From Bacillota bacterium (lineage in GTDB: Bacteria; Bacillota; Sulfobacillia; Sulfobacillales; Sulfobacillaceae), in NCBI GenBank assembly GCA_026627065.1, contig JAPNUO010000002.1, positions 434,001 to 498,000 of the forward strand: a DNA stretch of 64,000 bases, written 5' to 3'. Shown piece after piece: positions 18,040-26,915 of the stretch; the first letter of the stretch is position 1, and each line of letters begins with the position of its first letter. Below the pieces are notes generated by a model, which was not told the DNA's origin, ran no database searches, and saw only the letters and a list, made by a program, of their open reading frames with translations. The position numbers were made by a program, and so were the translations under genes.

Positions 18040-18901
18040 TAGCTTGATAGCCTCCTACAGTATTGCGCAATCTAGGATCAACTAGCTCGTTAACTACATC
18101 TGTACAGAGAACGATACCGGTTTGCAAGAGCACAATCGCAAGGATGGGGGAGATGAGGAACATTAACGAGCGTGTGCTATACATTGCGCCTGAACCGCCT
18201 GTGGCAAAATTCAACATTACCCCCCAATTGTCTGCCTTAAATGGCACTACCCCTAGAAAGAACAGCCCAACCTCACCGTATACGGCCCCAGTGAGTGCTA
18301 GCATTAGGTGAACAACAATATAGGGCAAAAGATTAGGAAGAATTTCCTTCACAATCACATAGGTGCGAGACATTCCCAGCCCCTGGGAAACTTCGACGAA
18401 TGAACGTTCGCGAATGCTGAGGACCATTGAACGGATAGCGCGTGCCATGCCGCCCCAACCTGCGAAGCTCAAGATGCCAGCCATAATCACGTCGTTGCTC
18501 ATACCAATCGTGATGGCCAAAATCAGAATTAAGACGATTGAAGGGATGGTCAATACCATGTCAGTGAATCGCATTAAAATGGAATCTACGATCGGACCCA
18601 AATATCCGGCTGCCAGTCCTATAAGGGTGCCAATGCCAACGGTGAATAATGCTGCCAATGCTGCAACAAATAAAACATTTCGAGCGCCTAACACGATCTG
18701 CGGTAAAATATTGCGTCCGGCATAGTCGGTGCCAAGAAGGTGGTGCCAGGAGGGCGGGAGATAAATTTCATTGGGATGAATGGCTGGTTGGTGTGGATAG
18801 ATAATGGGCCCGAATATGGCCATGAAAACAAACATGAGCAACAAAACAACACCTACGATACGCATCTTGCGCTTACGTAAAATGTGCCAAAACGTTCGCA
18901 T
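17963..18901 (-). CDS. oppC: ABC transporter permease, OppC type
   Basis: Inner-membrane permease of the Opp importer, 312 residues with about six membrane segments after an N-terminal KRKMRIVG anchor. The LGTDYAGRNIL motif and the permease EAA region (EVSQGLGMSRTYVIVKEILPN) are typical. The ATG at 18901 follows AAGGAGGAG, so the earlier start at 18940 is rejected. The C-terminus runs about 25 residues beyond the usual DPRLRN ending (Arg-rich tail) and overlaps oppD by 77 bases, longer than normal coupling, so a late frameshift at the 3' end is possible. Confidence 0.9.
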   Translation of the reverse strand: MRTFWHILRKRKMRIVGVVLLLMFVFMAIFGPIIYPHQPAIHPNEIYLPPSWHHLLGTDYAGRNILPQIVLGARNVLFVAALAALFTVGIGTLIGLAAGYLGPIVDSILMRFTDMVLTIPSIVLILILAITIGMSNDVIMAGILSFAGWGGMARAIRSMVLSIRERSFVEVSQGLGMSRTYVIVKEILPNLLPYIVVHLMLALTGAVYGEVGLFFLGVVPFKADNWGVMLNFATGGSGAMYSTRSLMFLISPILAIVLLQTGIVLCTDVVNELVDPRLRNTVGGYQANGRRRQRRTSVGRISVGGRVRSSSN

Positions 18902-18951
18902 CCGGCTCCTCCTTGACGCTATAGCGGCAGATGATCCCAAGACGCGGCCCG

Positions 18952-19929
18952 TTACATTGTAATACGCGGGTCAAGGACAGCGTACAGAAAGTCTGCCAGA
19001 ACATTTGCGAAGATGATGGTTGCCGTTGTAAGCATGAAACATCCTTCCATCACGGGATAGTCTCGAGTTGTTACCGCAGTGGCAAGGAGATTACCAATAC
19101 CAGGAAAAGCATAAGTGCTTTCAATAAACACAGACCCACCGAACATTGTCCCGAGACTCAACATAAAAAGCGTAAATAAAGGAAGAATGGAGTTCCAACC
19201 CAAGTAGTTCATGATTCGCTGACGGGTCAATCCCCGAATTCGCGCTGCCATCATAAAGTCGTCGTTCATGACCATGATGGTGGTTGACTTCATGGCGAGT
19301 TCCCAACTACCAAACCCCGCCAAGATGTACGTACCTTCAGGGAGTACAATGTGGTAGGCAAAACTCGCAAGAAAGGGCCAATTCAATCCCGGCGTTTCCA
19401 TGATTCCGTAAGCCCCGGAAGAAGGGAATACGTGCCAAACAACATTAAACAAATACAAGAGGGCGACAGCAGTGACATATACTGGTATCGCGTGGGCAAT
19501 GGATCCGACGTTGTCTATCACACTGCTTACCCACGTGTCGCGACGAGATGCACTAATTACACCTAGCACGATGCCAATGAGAAAACTAACAAATAGGCCT
19601 ATAGACACAGTAACCAAGGTCCACGGCAACGCATTGAAAATCAGTTCTGTAACCGGTACCCCCGTTTCCTCAATAGATGTACCCAAATTTCCGTGCACTA
19701 GCTGGGTTAGCCATTGGATATATTGAACAAAAACAGGTTCATTCGGCATCGCGTTCATAATGCCTTTGACCTGATCCTCGGCCTGCAGCGGCGTCATCCC
19801 TTGCATTACGAGCTTATGATACATCACGGAATAAGGATTCCCTGGCATTAGGCGAACTAAGAAAAATGTGATGGACGATACGACAAAGATCAATACCAAA
19901 GAAACGGCTATACGCCTTATGAGCTTCAT
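18952..19929 (-). CDS. oppB: ABC transporter permease, OppB type
   Basis: First permease of the Opp importer, 325 residues, with the N-terminal membrane helix (RRIAVSLVLIFVVSSITFFLVRLMPGNPY) characteristic of OppB and a periplasmic loop before five further helices. The EAA region reads RIRGLTRQRIMNYLGWNSILP, and the C-terminus ends YAVLDPRI. The gene starts 6 bases after the small membrane protein and precedes oppC by 50 bases. Confidence 0.92.
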   Translation of the reverse strand: MKLIRRIAVSLVLIFVVSSITFFLVRLMPGNPYSVMYHKLVMQGMTPLQAEDQVKGIMNAMPNEPVFVQYIQWLTQLVHGNLGTSIEETGVPVTELIFNALPWTLVTVSIGLFVSFLIGIVLGVISASRRDTWVSSVIDNVGSIAHAIPVYVTAVALLYLFNVVWHVFPSSGAYGIMETPGLNWPFLASFAYHIVLPEGTYILAGFGSWELAMKSTTIMVMNDDFMMAARIRGLTRQRIMNYLGWNSILPLFTLFMLSLGTMFGGSVFIESTYAFPGIGNLLATAVTTRDYPVMEGCFMLTTATIIFANVLADFLYAVLDPRITM

Positions 19930-19935
19930 ATCGCA

Positions 19936-20205
19936 TCAGGGCTCCCGTACGACGAAATCAGGATGGAAATGTCGCTTTTGTCGTTCAAGGTAACGGATGC
20001 TCCACCGCGTGCCCAGAGTGCTTGAAAGCAATAAGGCAGTAGTAAATCCGATAGCGATGGTATCAAGAGAGCGCAACCCCGCTTTGGTGACCCCAAACCA
20101 GTCAACCAGTTCCAAAATCAATAAAAAGACGCTCCACAAGGTCATCAATTTTCCCATGACAACTATCACGTTCTCCGTCCGTGTCCTGCTCCGAAGCTGC
20201 ATCAT
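19936..20205 (-). CDS. small two-helix membrane protein embedded in the opp operon
   Basis: An 89-residue protein between oppA and oppB with two hydrophobic segments (IVVMGKLMTLWSVFLLILELV and TIAIGFTTALLLSST) and a basic C-terminal tail. I do not recognise a family. The start at ATG 20205 follows AAGGAGG, so the longer frame to 20253 is rejected. It is separated from oppB by 6 bases and from oppA by a strong intercistronic hairpin. It might be an accessory subunit or a small regulator of the importer. Confidence 0.7.
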   Translation of the reverse strand: MMQLRSRTRTENVIVVMGKLMTLWSVFLLILELVDWFGVTKAGLRSLDTIAIGFTTALLLSSTLGTRWSIRYLERQKRHFHPDFVVREP

Positions 20206-20217
20206 TGACACCTCCTT

Positions 20218-20248
20218 ATGCCTCTGGGGAAAGCTTCCCCAGAGGCAT
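20218..20248 (-). promoter_or_regulatory. intercistronic 14-bp hairpin between oppA and the small membrane protein
   Basis: Perfect 14-bp arms (20218-20231 and 20235-20248) with a 3-base loop; the distal arm abuts the AAGGAGG of the next gene and no T tract follows. Such structures between a binding-protein gene and permease genes usually protect the upstream mRNA and lower downstream expression. A partial terminator is an alternative. Confidence 0.7.
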
Positions 20249-20260
20249 AGCACATACTTT

Positions 20261-22114
20261 CTATCCCTTTGGATGCATCAAACCTAGAATTTGGTAAACA
20301 ACGAAAGGAGTTTGGTAAGTAAACTGGTTTAACAGGGCAGGATTGTTTTGGAAATTGGGCCACGTCCAGTTTTGTGTCGAATAGGTACGACCGGCTTCCT
20401 GATTCCAAACATCGATGGCTGGCAACCAGTAATCGTAAGTCCTGGCTAACTTGTAAACGTCCTCCTTTTCTACGGACAACGGGATGTTTGTCTCCAATTG
20501 TATGGTGAGTTCTTGAGGATGAATCACGCCAAGGCCTGGCACCGAAATCGAAGTCGGGGCGTCGACTACATACGGTTTGGGACCACGGACAAGCTGGCCG
20601 CTGTTATTAACAGTAAAGTTTTGGTCGTCTGTAATAAAGGCTTGGTTATAAGTGTAAAATGGCTCAGGATTCCATCCTCCCCACCAGCGCGTAGCAACAG
20701 GAAACCGTCCGGTGCCAACGCCATCAGTTGTGGAATAATACTCTGTGGGATCCATAAAGTCTTCCTGTGTTTTAATGCCGAAAGAATTAAGTTGGCTGGC
20801 AATTTCCTGCAGGCCGGCATCCCAATCGGAATAATTCTCGGCGTAAAGGGTGATTTCAAATGGCTTACCGTTGGGCATTATCCAACCTTTGGACGTCTTC
20901 TTGAATCCCACCGACTTTAATAATGCTGTTGCTTTCGCCGGGTTGTAGTTATAGGGATTTAACGATGCGCGCTGAGCAGGCGTCAACCATTGATCATTAG
21001 CTTCTTGAGTCATTCCATCGGGGATCTTGACGGAAACACTCCCAATAGGCTCGCCGACCTTTCTTGCATCATGCCGATTAATAAGATAGGCTAGGGCCTG
21101 TCTTACTTGCACTAAATTATAAGGATAATCTGATTCGTTAAACATGATGCTCATCCCTGTGCTCTGGGGAGCTGCGACATAGTGGTTATCATGCACACTC
21201 ATCACTGCAGAGTAAACAGGAGGAGAGTAAGCAACAGCCGCGTATGCCAACTGGCCGTTCTCTAGACCGCGCCATGCCACATCGTTGGTTGTCTGATTGA
21301 TGGCCAAGACCGAATTGGCTGTGATATTTTTGGCGAAGACAAAGTACGGATTTTTAATGTAAAGTTGTTCGGCGGATGAAGTGCGCGAAAAGGACCACGG
21401 GCCGTCATAAATTAAGTTTTGTGGGCTTCGGAAGTTGTAACCTTCCATCTTTAGGGACCATTTTTCCAGATCGGCAAGCGCTGCCTTTGTGGTGCTTGCC
21501 TTGGGATTACCGCTAGCTGCATGCACCACGGACCAAAAATTTTTGGGAATGAACTGCGAAAAGTCTGCAGCGGGAAGGATATTGTTGTTGTTCAAGATTT
21601 GTTGTTCTAGAAACACAGGGCTATATAAGTACTTGGGATTTTTATAAAATACGATAGTGTGTTGGTTGACGACTTTCATCCCCGTAAGGCCCCAACTTTG
21701 CGCATTTTGAACCATGAATTGCAACTCGAAAGTCACATAGACATCGTTGGCCGTTACCGGAGTTCCGTTGGACCATTTTGCCTTAGGGTTTAGGTACACG
21801 GTCAATTCGTTGCCGTTGTCACTAAGACGCCAACTTTTAGCCAAAACCGGCCAGTAATCATAATTTCCGGTGTATTTATAGATGGCCAGAGGAACATAAG
21901 CAATACCGGTTTGAACAATGTTCCCATTTGCCTGCGGTTGGGGATTTACAATACCATTGGTAGCCCATCCGCCGGCGTATGCTAGTGTCGGGGCCGTGCT
22001 CTGTGCGGATGCCGTGCCGCCAAGGCCAAAAATAATTGACATACTACCGGTAAGCACACCAACAGAAGACAGCGCCGCTATTCGTCGTAATATTGAATCT
22101 TTTCCGTTAATCAA
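20261..22114 (-). CDS. oppA: extracellular solute-binding protein, OppA family
   Basis: Family 5 solute-binding protein, 617 residues, first gene of the operon. It has an N-terminal signal peptide (ILRRIAALSSVGVLTGSMSII, then TASAQ) without a clear lipobox Cys, so a secreted or wall-retained form is implied. Conserved family parts include AKWSNGTPVTANDV and VRQALAYLINRHD. Start is TTG at 22114 after AAGGAGG. The ligand could be a peptide, but the neighbouring sugar regulator and glycoside hydrolases favour oligosaccharides. Confidence 0.9.
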   Translation of the reverse strand: MINGKDSILRRIAALSSVGVLTGSMSIIFGLGGTASAQSTAPTLAYAGGWATNGIVNPQPQANGNIVQTGIAYVPLAIYKYTGNYDYWPVLAKSWRLSDNGNELTVYLNPKAKWSNGTPVTANDVYVTFELQFMVQNAQSWGLTGMKVVNQHTIVFYKNPKYLYSPVFLEQQILNNNNILPAADFSQFIPKNFWSVVHAASGNPKASTTKAALADLEKWSLKMEGYNFRSPQNLIYDGPWSFSRTSSAEQLYIKNPYFVFAKNITANSVLAINQTTNDVAWRGLENGQLAYAAVAYSPPVYSAVMSVHDNHYVAAPQSTGMSIMFNESDYPYNLVQVRQALAYLINRHDARKVGEPIGSVSVKIPDGMTQEANDQWLTPAQRASLNPYNYNPAKATALLKSVGFKKTSKGWIMPNGKPFEITLYAENYSDWDAGLQEIASQLNSFGIKTQEDFMDPTEYYSTTDGVGTGRFPVATRWWGGWNPEPFYTYNQAFITDDQNFTVNNSGQLVRGPKPYVVDAPTSISVPGLGVIHPQELTIQLETNIPLSVEKEDVYKLARTYDYWLPAIDVWNQEAGRTYSTQNWTWPNFQNNPALLNQFTYQTPFVVYQILGLMHPKG

Positions 22115-22152
22115 GAGGCTTCCTCCTTATCAATTGATACATTTAAAGATTT

Positions 22153-22188
22153 ATTATCATTATAACAATGCTAATGTCAATATAGCAT
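22153..22188 (-). promoter_or_regulatory. oppA promoter with overlapping palindromic operator
   Basis: On the minus strand TTGACA (22180-22175), a 16-base spacer and GATAAT (22158-22153) form a good sigma-A-type promoter about 40 bases before the oppA start. The palindrome ATGCTA-N9-TAGCAT (22168-22188) covers the -35 box and would block RNA polymerase when bound, plausibly by the divergent GntR-LacI protein. Confidence 0.7.
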
Positions 22189-22296
22189 GAGGTTTTGGGG
22201 AGGAAAATATTTTAGAGACATTCTTTGACTGTTGTGCCATTAATAATAATGGGTCTGTAGGAAGCCATGAACGGTTAACTTCGACATTTATCATGA

Positions 22297-22318
22297 TATA
22301 TATAAGAATATATATAAT
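22297..22318 (+). promoter_or_regulatory. AT-rich palindrome and -10 of the second GntR-LacI gene
   Basis: Direct sequence shows TATATATA-agaa-TATATATA (22297-22316), overlapped by TATAAT at 22313-22318. The -35 is weak. It may combine promoter and autoregulatory site about 80 bases upstream of the regulator start. Confidence 0.4.
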
Positions 22319-22397
22319 AGGATTTAATTGGGTGTGGTATTGTAAAAGTAATGCACAAGAATATTGGGTAAACTGGCTAATGTCAAGGCGGTGGTAG

Positions 22398-23561
22398 TTG
22401 GTGTCCAAGCGTCAGGTCCTTTATCAAACAATCTACAAGCATTTGAAAAGGCAAATCGAATCGGGCGAACTCAAGCCAGGGCAACAGCTTGCGGTCGAAA
22501 GAGAAATTATGGAACGGTTCGGCGTTAGTCGGATGACGACGACGCGCGCTCTCAACTTATTGGTGTCCGAACATTTGATTACCCGAATGCCTGGCCGCGG
22601 GACTTATGTTTTGGGACCGTCTGCCGGGGCGGCGGATCGACCGAATGAGGTCGGACGTTCCAGTGACCATAGTGTAAATACGGAGCGAGTCTCTCTCGAC
22701 GATGTAATTGGCTTTGTAACTCCGTTTTTGAACTACAGCTTTGGTCCTTCAATGTTGGTTGCCCTAGAAAAGGTTGTCAATCAGAGAGGGGGGATCTTAG
22801 CTGTTCAGTGTTCCTACGGCAGTCAAAAACTCGAAGAAACGGTCATCCAAAGGATGTTGCGGTTAGGTGTCAAGGGTTTAATTATCCTCCCGGTTAACGG
22901 AGAATTTTATAATCCGCAAATCTTGCAATTGCATCTCCAAGAATTCCCTATTGTTCTCGTAGACAAATCGTTGCCTGGTATACCGCTATCTTATGTGACG
23001 TCCGACAATCGCGTGGCGGCTCGGGAACTTACCAAACATCTTATTGAGCTGGGGCATCGGTCAATTGGCTTTTATTCGGTGGATCCCGAAGGAACTTCAA
23101 CATTAACGGAACGTTTTGAAGGATTTTTAGAGGCTTTACGAGAAGCAGATATCCCTTTTGATAACGAATGGTTTGTTCAACCGGCCGGGAAGGCCGAGCA
23201 CGGGCAGACTGAAGAGGAGGCACAGGTACATTACCTTCAAGGATGGCTCGCAGAGCATCCTGAGATTACAGGGATTTTCGCCTCTGATGATGAACTGGCG
23301 AGATGGGCTCTTGCAGCTATTCGAGCCCGAGGACTGAGTGTGCCTGAAGACATCTCTATTGTATGCTTCGATGAACCTCCCCAACCAGCTTATTGGACTT
23401 TTACTGCCGCTGTTCAAGATGAAATGGAGATTGCTCGGCGGGCCGTAGAGTTGCTGTTTGAACAAATGGAAGGCAAGATGTCGGAACCTCAGGGAGTTGT
23501 CGTAGCCACTAAAATCCGATACGGTCAGTCTTCAGGTCCTGCACCGGATCTGTTGCAATGA
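22398..23561 (+). CDS. GntR-LacI hybrid (AraR-like) transcriptional regulator, second copy
   Basis: Regulator of 387 residues with an N-terminal GntR winged helix (about residues 10-75; EREIMERFGVSRMTTTRALNL, GRGTYV) and a C-terminal LacI-type ligand domain (FPIVLVDKSLPGIPLSYVTSD, LGHRSIGFYS, FASDDELARWAL, DISIVCFDEP). GTG start at 22398 follows a GGCGGTGG-like SD. It is divergent from oppA across a 283-base region with two palindromes, and upstream of the mannosidase gene. It probably senses an oligosaccharide or its product and controls import and hydrolysis. Confidence 0.88.
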   Translation: MVSKRQVLYQTIYKHLKRQIESGELKPGQQLAVEREIMERFGVSRMTTTRALNLLVSEHLITRMPGRGTYVLGPSAGAADRPNEVGRSSDHSVNTERVSLDDVIGFVTPFLNYSFGPSMLVALEKVVNQRGGILAVQCSYGSQKLEETVIQRMLRLGVKGLIILPVNGEFYNPQILQLHLQEFPIVLVDKSLPGIPLSYVTSDNRVAARELTKHLIELGHRSIGFYSVDPEGTSTLTERFEGFLEALREADIPFDNEWFVQPAGKAEHGQTEEEAQVHYLQGWLAEHPEITGIFASDDELARWALAAIRARGLSVPEDISIVCFDEPPQPAYWTFTAAVQDEMEIARRAVELLFEQMEGKMSEPQGVVVATKIRYGQSSGPAPDLLQ

Positions 23562-23600
23562 CTGCATTGGTTCAGTGTCGCCACTTAGCTGACAGCGGTA

Positions 23601-23616
23601 GCCGAGGTTACTCGGC
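23601..23616 (+). promoter_or_regulatory. stem-loop after the GntR-LacI gene
   Basis: GCCGAG-GTTA-CTCGGC (6-bp stem, 4-base loop) lies 40 bases after the regulator stop. It lacks a T tract, so termination is doubtful. Confidence 0.3.
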
Positions 23617-23650
23617 CATTGAAGGGGGGGATTTTCGCATCGCTCAGACG

Positions 23651-23665
23651 TGCCTAACGTAGGCA
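23651..23665 (+). promoter_or_regulatory. palindromic candidate operator upstream of the GH38 gene
   Basis: Perfect palindrome TGCCTA-ACG-TAGGCA, 51 bases before the mannosidase start. It differs from the oppA operator hexamer (ATGCTA), so a different or relaxed-specificity regulator would be needed. Confidence 0.45.
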
Positions 23666-23716
23666 TAACAGGCAATTTGTTCGTAGATTAGTCCAATTCA
23701 AGAGAGGAGCAAGAAC

Positions 23717-26700
23717 GTGTTTTTAACCGACAAAAAACTGGAACGTCGAATTAGAGAGTTGCGTGGCTATCGCTACCGTGATTCTCGGCCCCTCGCCCCG
23801 CTGCACTGGCGCGTGGGAGAGGAGCGCAATCTGCGCCCGGTGACGGTGGGCGAGCGCTGGGCGGGGCGGGACCTCTACGCGGTCCTGACCGCCTCGGTGG
23901 CGGTGCCGGCGGCATGGGCGGGCCGGCGCGCGGTGCTGCGGCTCCGGCTCGGCGGCACCGGCGGCGGCAACAATTCAGGATTTGAAGGCCTGGTGCGATT
24001 AAACGGCATGGCGTACCAGGCGGTCGACCAAAACCACGAGGAGGTCTGGTTGCCTCCCGACGCGGCCGGCCAGACCTGGGCGCTCGAGGTCACCCTCTGG
24101 AGCGGCCTCGAGGGCGGGGGCCCCCCGCGGGTTCGCGAGCATCAGATTCAGCAGGCCGACCTCGCCTGGCTGCACGAGACCACCGACGATCTGTACTATA
24201 CCGCGCGCGCGGTGTGGGAGACCGCCCAGGCCCTGGGTACGGAGGATTACCGCGGCGTGCACCTGCTCCGCCTCTTGGACGATGCCTTCCGGCAGATTGA
24301 CTGGCGGGCGCCCGGGAGTGCCGCCTTTGACGCCAGTCTTGCGGCGGCGCGTGCGCACCTGGCGGAGGGACTCGCGCGCTTTGGGGAAGCGCCAGCCGGG
24401 CGGGCGACCGTCGTCGGCCATAGCCACATCGATCTGGCCTGGCTCTGGCGGCTGCGCCACACGCGCGAAAAGGCGGTGCGCTCGTGGAGCACCCAGCTGC
24501 GCCTCATGGACGAATTTCCCGAGTATCGGTTCGTGCAGTCCCAGCCCCAGCTTTATGAGTGGCTGAAAACCGACGAGCCCGCCCTCTACGAGCGCCTCAA
24601 AGCCGCCGTCGCGCGGGGCCAATGGGAGCCTGAGGGCGGCATGTGGGTGGAAGCCGACACCAACCTGCCGAGCGGGGAAGCGCTGGTGCGCCAGTTGCTC
24701 TTCGGCCAGCGGTTTTTCCAGCAAGAATTTGGCCGCCGTTCGACCGTGCTGTGGTTGCCGGACGCCTTTGGCTACAGCGCGGCCCTGCCGCAGCTGATGC
24801 GGCAGGCGGGCCTCACCACCTTCATCACCACTAAGCTCAGCTGGAACCAATATAACCGCATGCCGCACGACACCTTCTGGTGGCGGGGGCTGGACGGGAG
24901 CACCGTCCTGGCCCACCTCATCACCACCCCGTCTCCCGAAGATTGGCAGCGCGACGACCGTTGGTTTACGACCTACAACGGACTGCTGACCGCCGGCACC
25001 GTGTTGGGCAGCTGGCGCCGCTATCGAGACCGGGGACTCAACGATGACGTGCTCATCGCCTATGGCTACGGGGACGGCGGCGGCGGGGTGACGCGCGATA
25101 TGTTGGAAATGCGCCGGCGGCTGGCCCGCCTGCCCGGCCTCCCGGCGGTGGAGCCGGGGAGCGTGGCGGAGTGGGCGAAGCGGCTCCATCACCAGCTCGC
25201 GGCGGCGACGACCCCGGCGGCCACCTGGGACGGCGAGTTGTACCTCGAATACCACCGGGGCACCTATACCAGCCAGGGGGCGGTCAAAGCTGCCAACCGG
25301 AGACTCGAACTCGCGCTGCGCGAGGCCGAATGGCTGGCGGCCTGGGCCTGGCAGCGCGATCCTGATCGTTGGGCGGCGGCGCAGGCCCAGCTGAATGGGG
25401 CTTGGAAGATTCTCCTGCGCAACCAATTTCACGACATCTTGCCCGGGTCCAGCATCCGCGAGGTGTACGAAGACCACGCGGCGGAATTTGCGACCGCGAA
25501 CGCCACCGTGGCCGCGGTGGCGGAGGCCGCAGAGAGCGCCCTGACGCGGCCCGCGGCCAATACCTGGACCGTGCTAAACAGCGCCCCCTGGGCGCGGGCG
25601 GGCGTGGTGCGGCTCCCGGACGCGCCCGCCGGCGGCGGCTGGGTGACGGCCGACGGGACGCCGGTGCCCGCCCAACGCCTGGACGGCGCCGTGTGGCTGG
25701 CCGTGCCGGCGGTGCCGGGCCTCGGCGCCACCGCCGTGCGGTGGACGGCCACCGCGGAAGCGCGCCCGGCCGATGCGCCCTTTGAGTGGGATCCCGCCGC
25801 GCGGCGCCTGACGACCCCCTATTACGAGGCCGCGTGGAACGCCGCCGGGCAGCTCGTGCGACTCTTTGACCGGCGGGCGCGGCGGGAGATTCTGCCGGCC
25901 GGGGCGGCCGCCAACGTGTTCGAAGTGTTCGAGGACAAGCCGCTCAACTTTGACGCCTGGGACATCGACCTCTTTTACCAGGAGAAGCGCTGGGTCATCG
26001 ATGACCTCGTCGCCTGCGAGTGGCTGGGCAGCGGACCGGTGATGGCGGCGCTCCGCTTCGAGTGGCACTACCCCGGCGCCGTCATTCGCCAATGCGTGCG
26101 CTGGTATGCCGCCGACCCGCGCATTGACTTCGATACCACCATCGAGTGGCACACCCATCATCAGCTGCTGAAAGTGGCGTTTCCCGTCCAGGTGCGGGCG
26201 CGCGAAGCCCACTACCAAATTCAGTTTGGGCATCTGGCGCGGCCGACGCATTGGAACACGCCCTGGGATCAGGCGCGCTTTGAGGTGGTGGGCCATCAGT
26301 GGGTCGATCTCTCGGAATGGGGGTACGGGGTGGCGCTGGCCAACGACAGCAAATATGGCTACGACGTGAAGGATCAGGTGCTGCGCCTCACGTTGCTGAA
26401 GTCGGCGACCCATCCCGATCCGGATGCCGACCAGGGAACCCATCGGGTGACTTACGCGCTCTATCCCCACGCGGGGGAGGCGATGGCGGGCGGTGTGGAA
26501 GCGGCGGCGTGGAATCTCAACCAGCCGCTTACGGTGGTGGCGCAGGCGGAGGCTGCGGCCGAACGGCTGGTGTGGGTGACCGGGGAGCGCGTGCAGGTGT
26601 CGGCCGTAAAGCGGGCCGAAGACGCGCATGCCCTCGTGGTGCGCCTCTATGAATACGCGGGCGGCCGCACCCAGGTCACGCTCCACACCGCGCGGCCGGT

Positions 26701-26821
26701 GGCGCGCTGGCAACGGGTGAACCTCTTGGAAGACCCGGTCGGGGAGGTCCAGACCGGCCCCTGCGTGCTCGACCTGGGGCCCTTCGAAATTCAGACGGTC
26801 CGGCTCGAGTGGGCTGACTAG
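23717..26821 (+). CDS. alpha-mannosidase, glycoside hydrolase family 38
   Basis: Zn-dependent retaining alpha-mannosidase of 1034 residues, cytoplasmic (no signal peptide), acting on mannosides brought in by a transporter. The metal and catalytic residues are visible: HSHID (His 235, His 237, Asp 239), and the nucleophile Asp 349 in WLPDAFGYS. The GGMWVEADTN segment and later beta-sandwich domains (GH38 C-terminal) are typical. A GTG start at 23717 follows a GAGAGGAG SD. Codon use is extremely GC-rich, in sharp contrast to the opp genes upstream. It begins a run of five same-strand genes. Confidence 0.95.
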   Translation: MFLTDKKLERRIRELRGYRYRDSRPLAPLHWRVGEERNLRPVTVGERWAGRDLYAVLTASVAVPAAWAGRRAVLRLRLGGTGGGNNSGFEGLVRLNGMAYQAVDQNHEEVWLPPDAAGQTWALEVTLWSGLEGGGPPRVREHQIQQADLAWLHETTDDLYYTARAVWETAQALGTEDYRGVHLLRLLDDAFRQIDWRAPGSAAFDASLAAARAHLAEGLARFGEAPAGRATVVGHSHIDLAWLWRLRHTREKAVRSWSTQLRLMDEFPEYRFVQSQPQLYEWLKTDEPALYERLKAAVARGQWEPEGGMWVEADTNLPSGEALVRQLLFGQRFFQQEFGRRSTVLWLPDAFGYSAALPQLMRQAGLTTFITTKLSWNQYNRMPHDTFWWRGLDGSTVLAHLITTPSPEDWQRDDRWFTTYNGLLTAGTVLGSWRRYRDRGLNDDVLIAYGYGDGGGGVTRDMLEMRRRLARLPGLPAVEPGSVAEWAKRLHHQLAAATTPAATWDGELYLEYHRGTYTSQGAVKAANRRLELALREAEWLAAWAWQRDPDRWAAAQAQLNGAWKILLRNQFHDILPGSSIREVYEDHAAEFATANATVAAVAEAAESALTRPAANTWTVLNSAPWARAGVVRLPDAPAGGGWVTADGTPVPAQRLDGAVWLAVPAVPGLGATAVRWTATAEARPADAPFEWDPAARRLTTPYYEAAWNAAGQLVRLFDRRARREILPAGAAANVFEVFEDKPLNFDAWDIDLFYQEKRWVIDDLVACEWLGSGPVMAALRFEWHYPGAVIRQCVRWYAADPRIDFDTTIEWHTHHQLLKVAFPVQVRAREAHYQIQFGHLARPTHWNTPWDQARFEVVGHQWVDLSEWGYGVALANDSKYGYDVKDQVLRLTLLKSATHPDPDADQGTHRVTYALYPHAGEAMAGGVEAAAWNLNQPLTVVAQAEAAAERLVWVTGERVQVSAVKRAEDAHALVVRLYEYAGGRTQVTLHTARPVARWQRVNLLEDPVGEVQTGPCVLDLGPFEIQTVRLEWAD

Positions 26822-26915
26822 CCGGAACGAGGGGCGTCGGCGGGCGGGACACCGCGGGCCCGCGGCGCTCCCTGGCCGCCCGGCCTCGGGAAACCAGCAA
26901 GGGAGAGTGCCGAGG

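Noticed and set aside
20218..20248. Rho-independent terminator of oppA
   Set aside because: The hairpin has no T tract, and the next gene follows at once with an SD, so it is more likely an intercistronic stabiliser.
23999..25477. Long minus-strand frame inside the GH38 gene
   Set aside because: It is a shadow frame created by GC-rich codons in a clear mannosidase gene.
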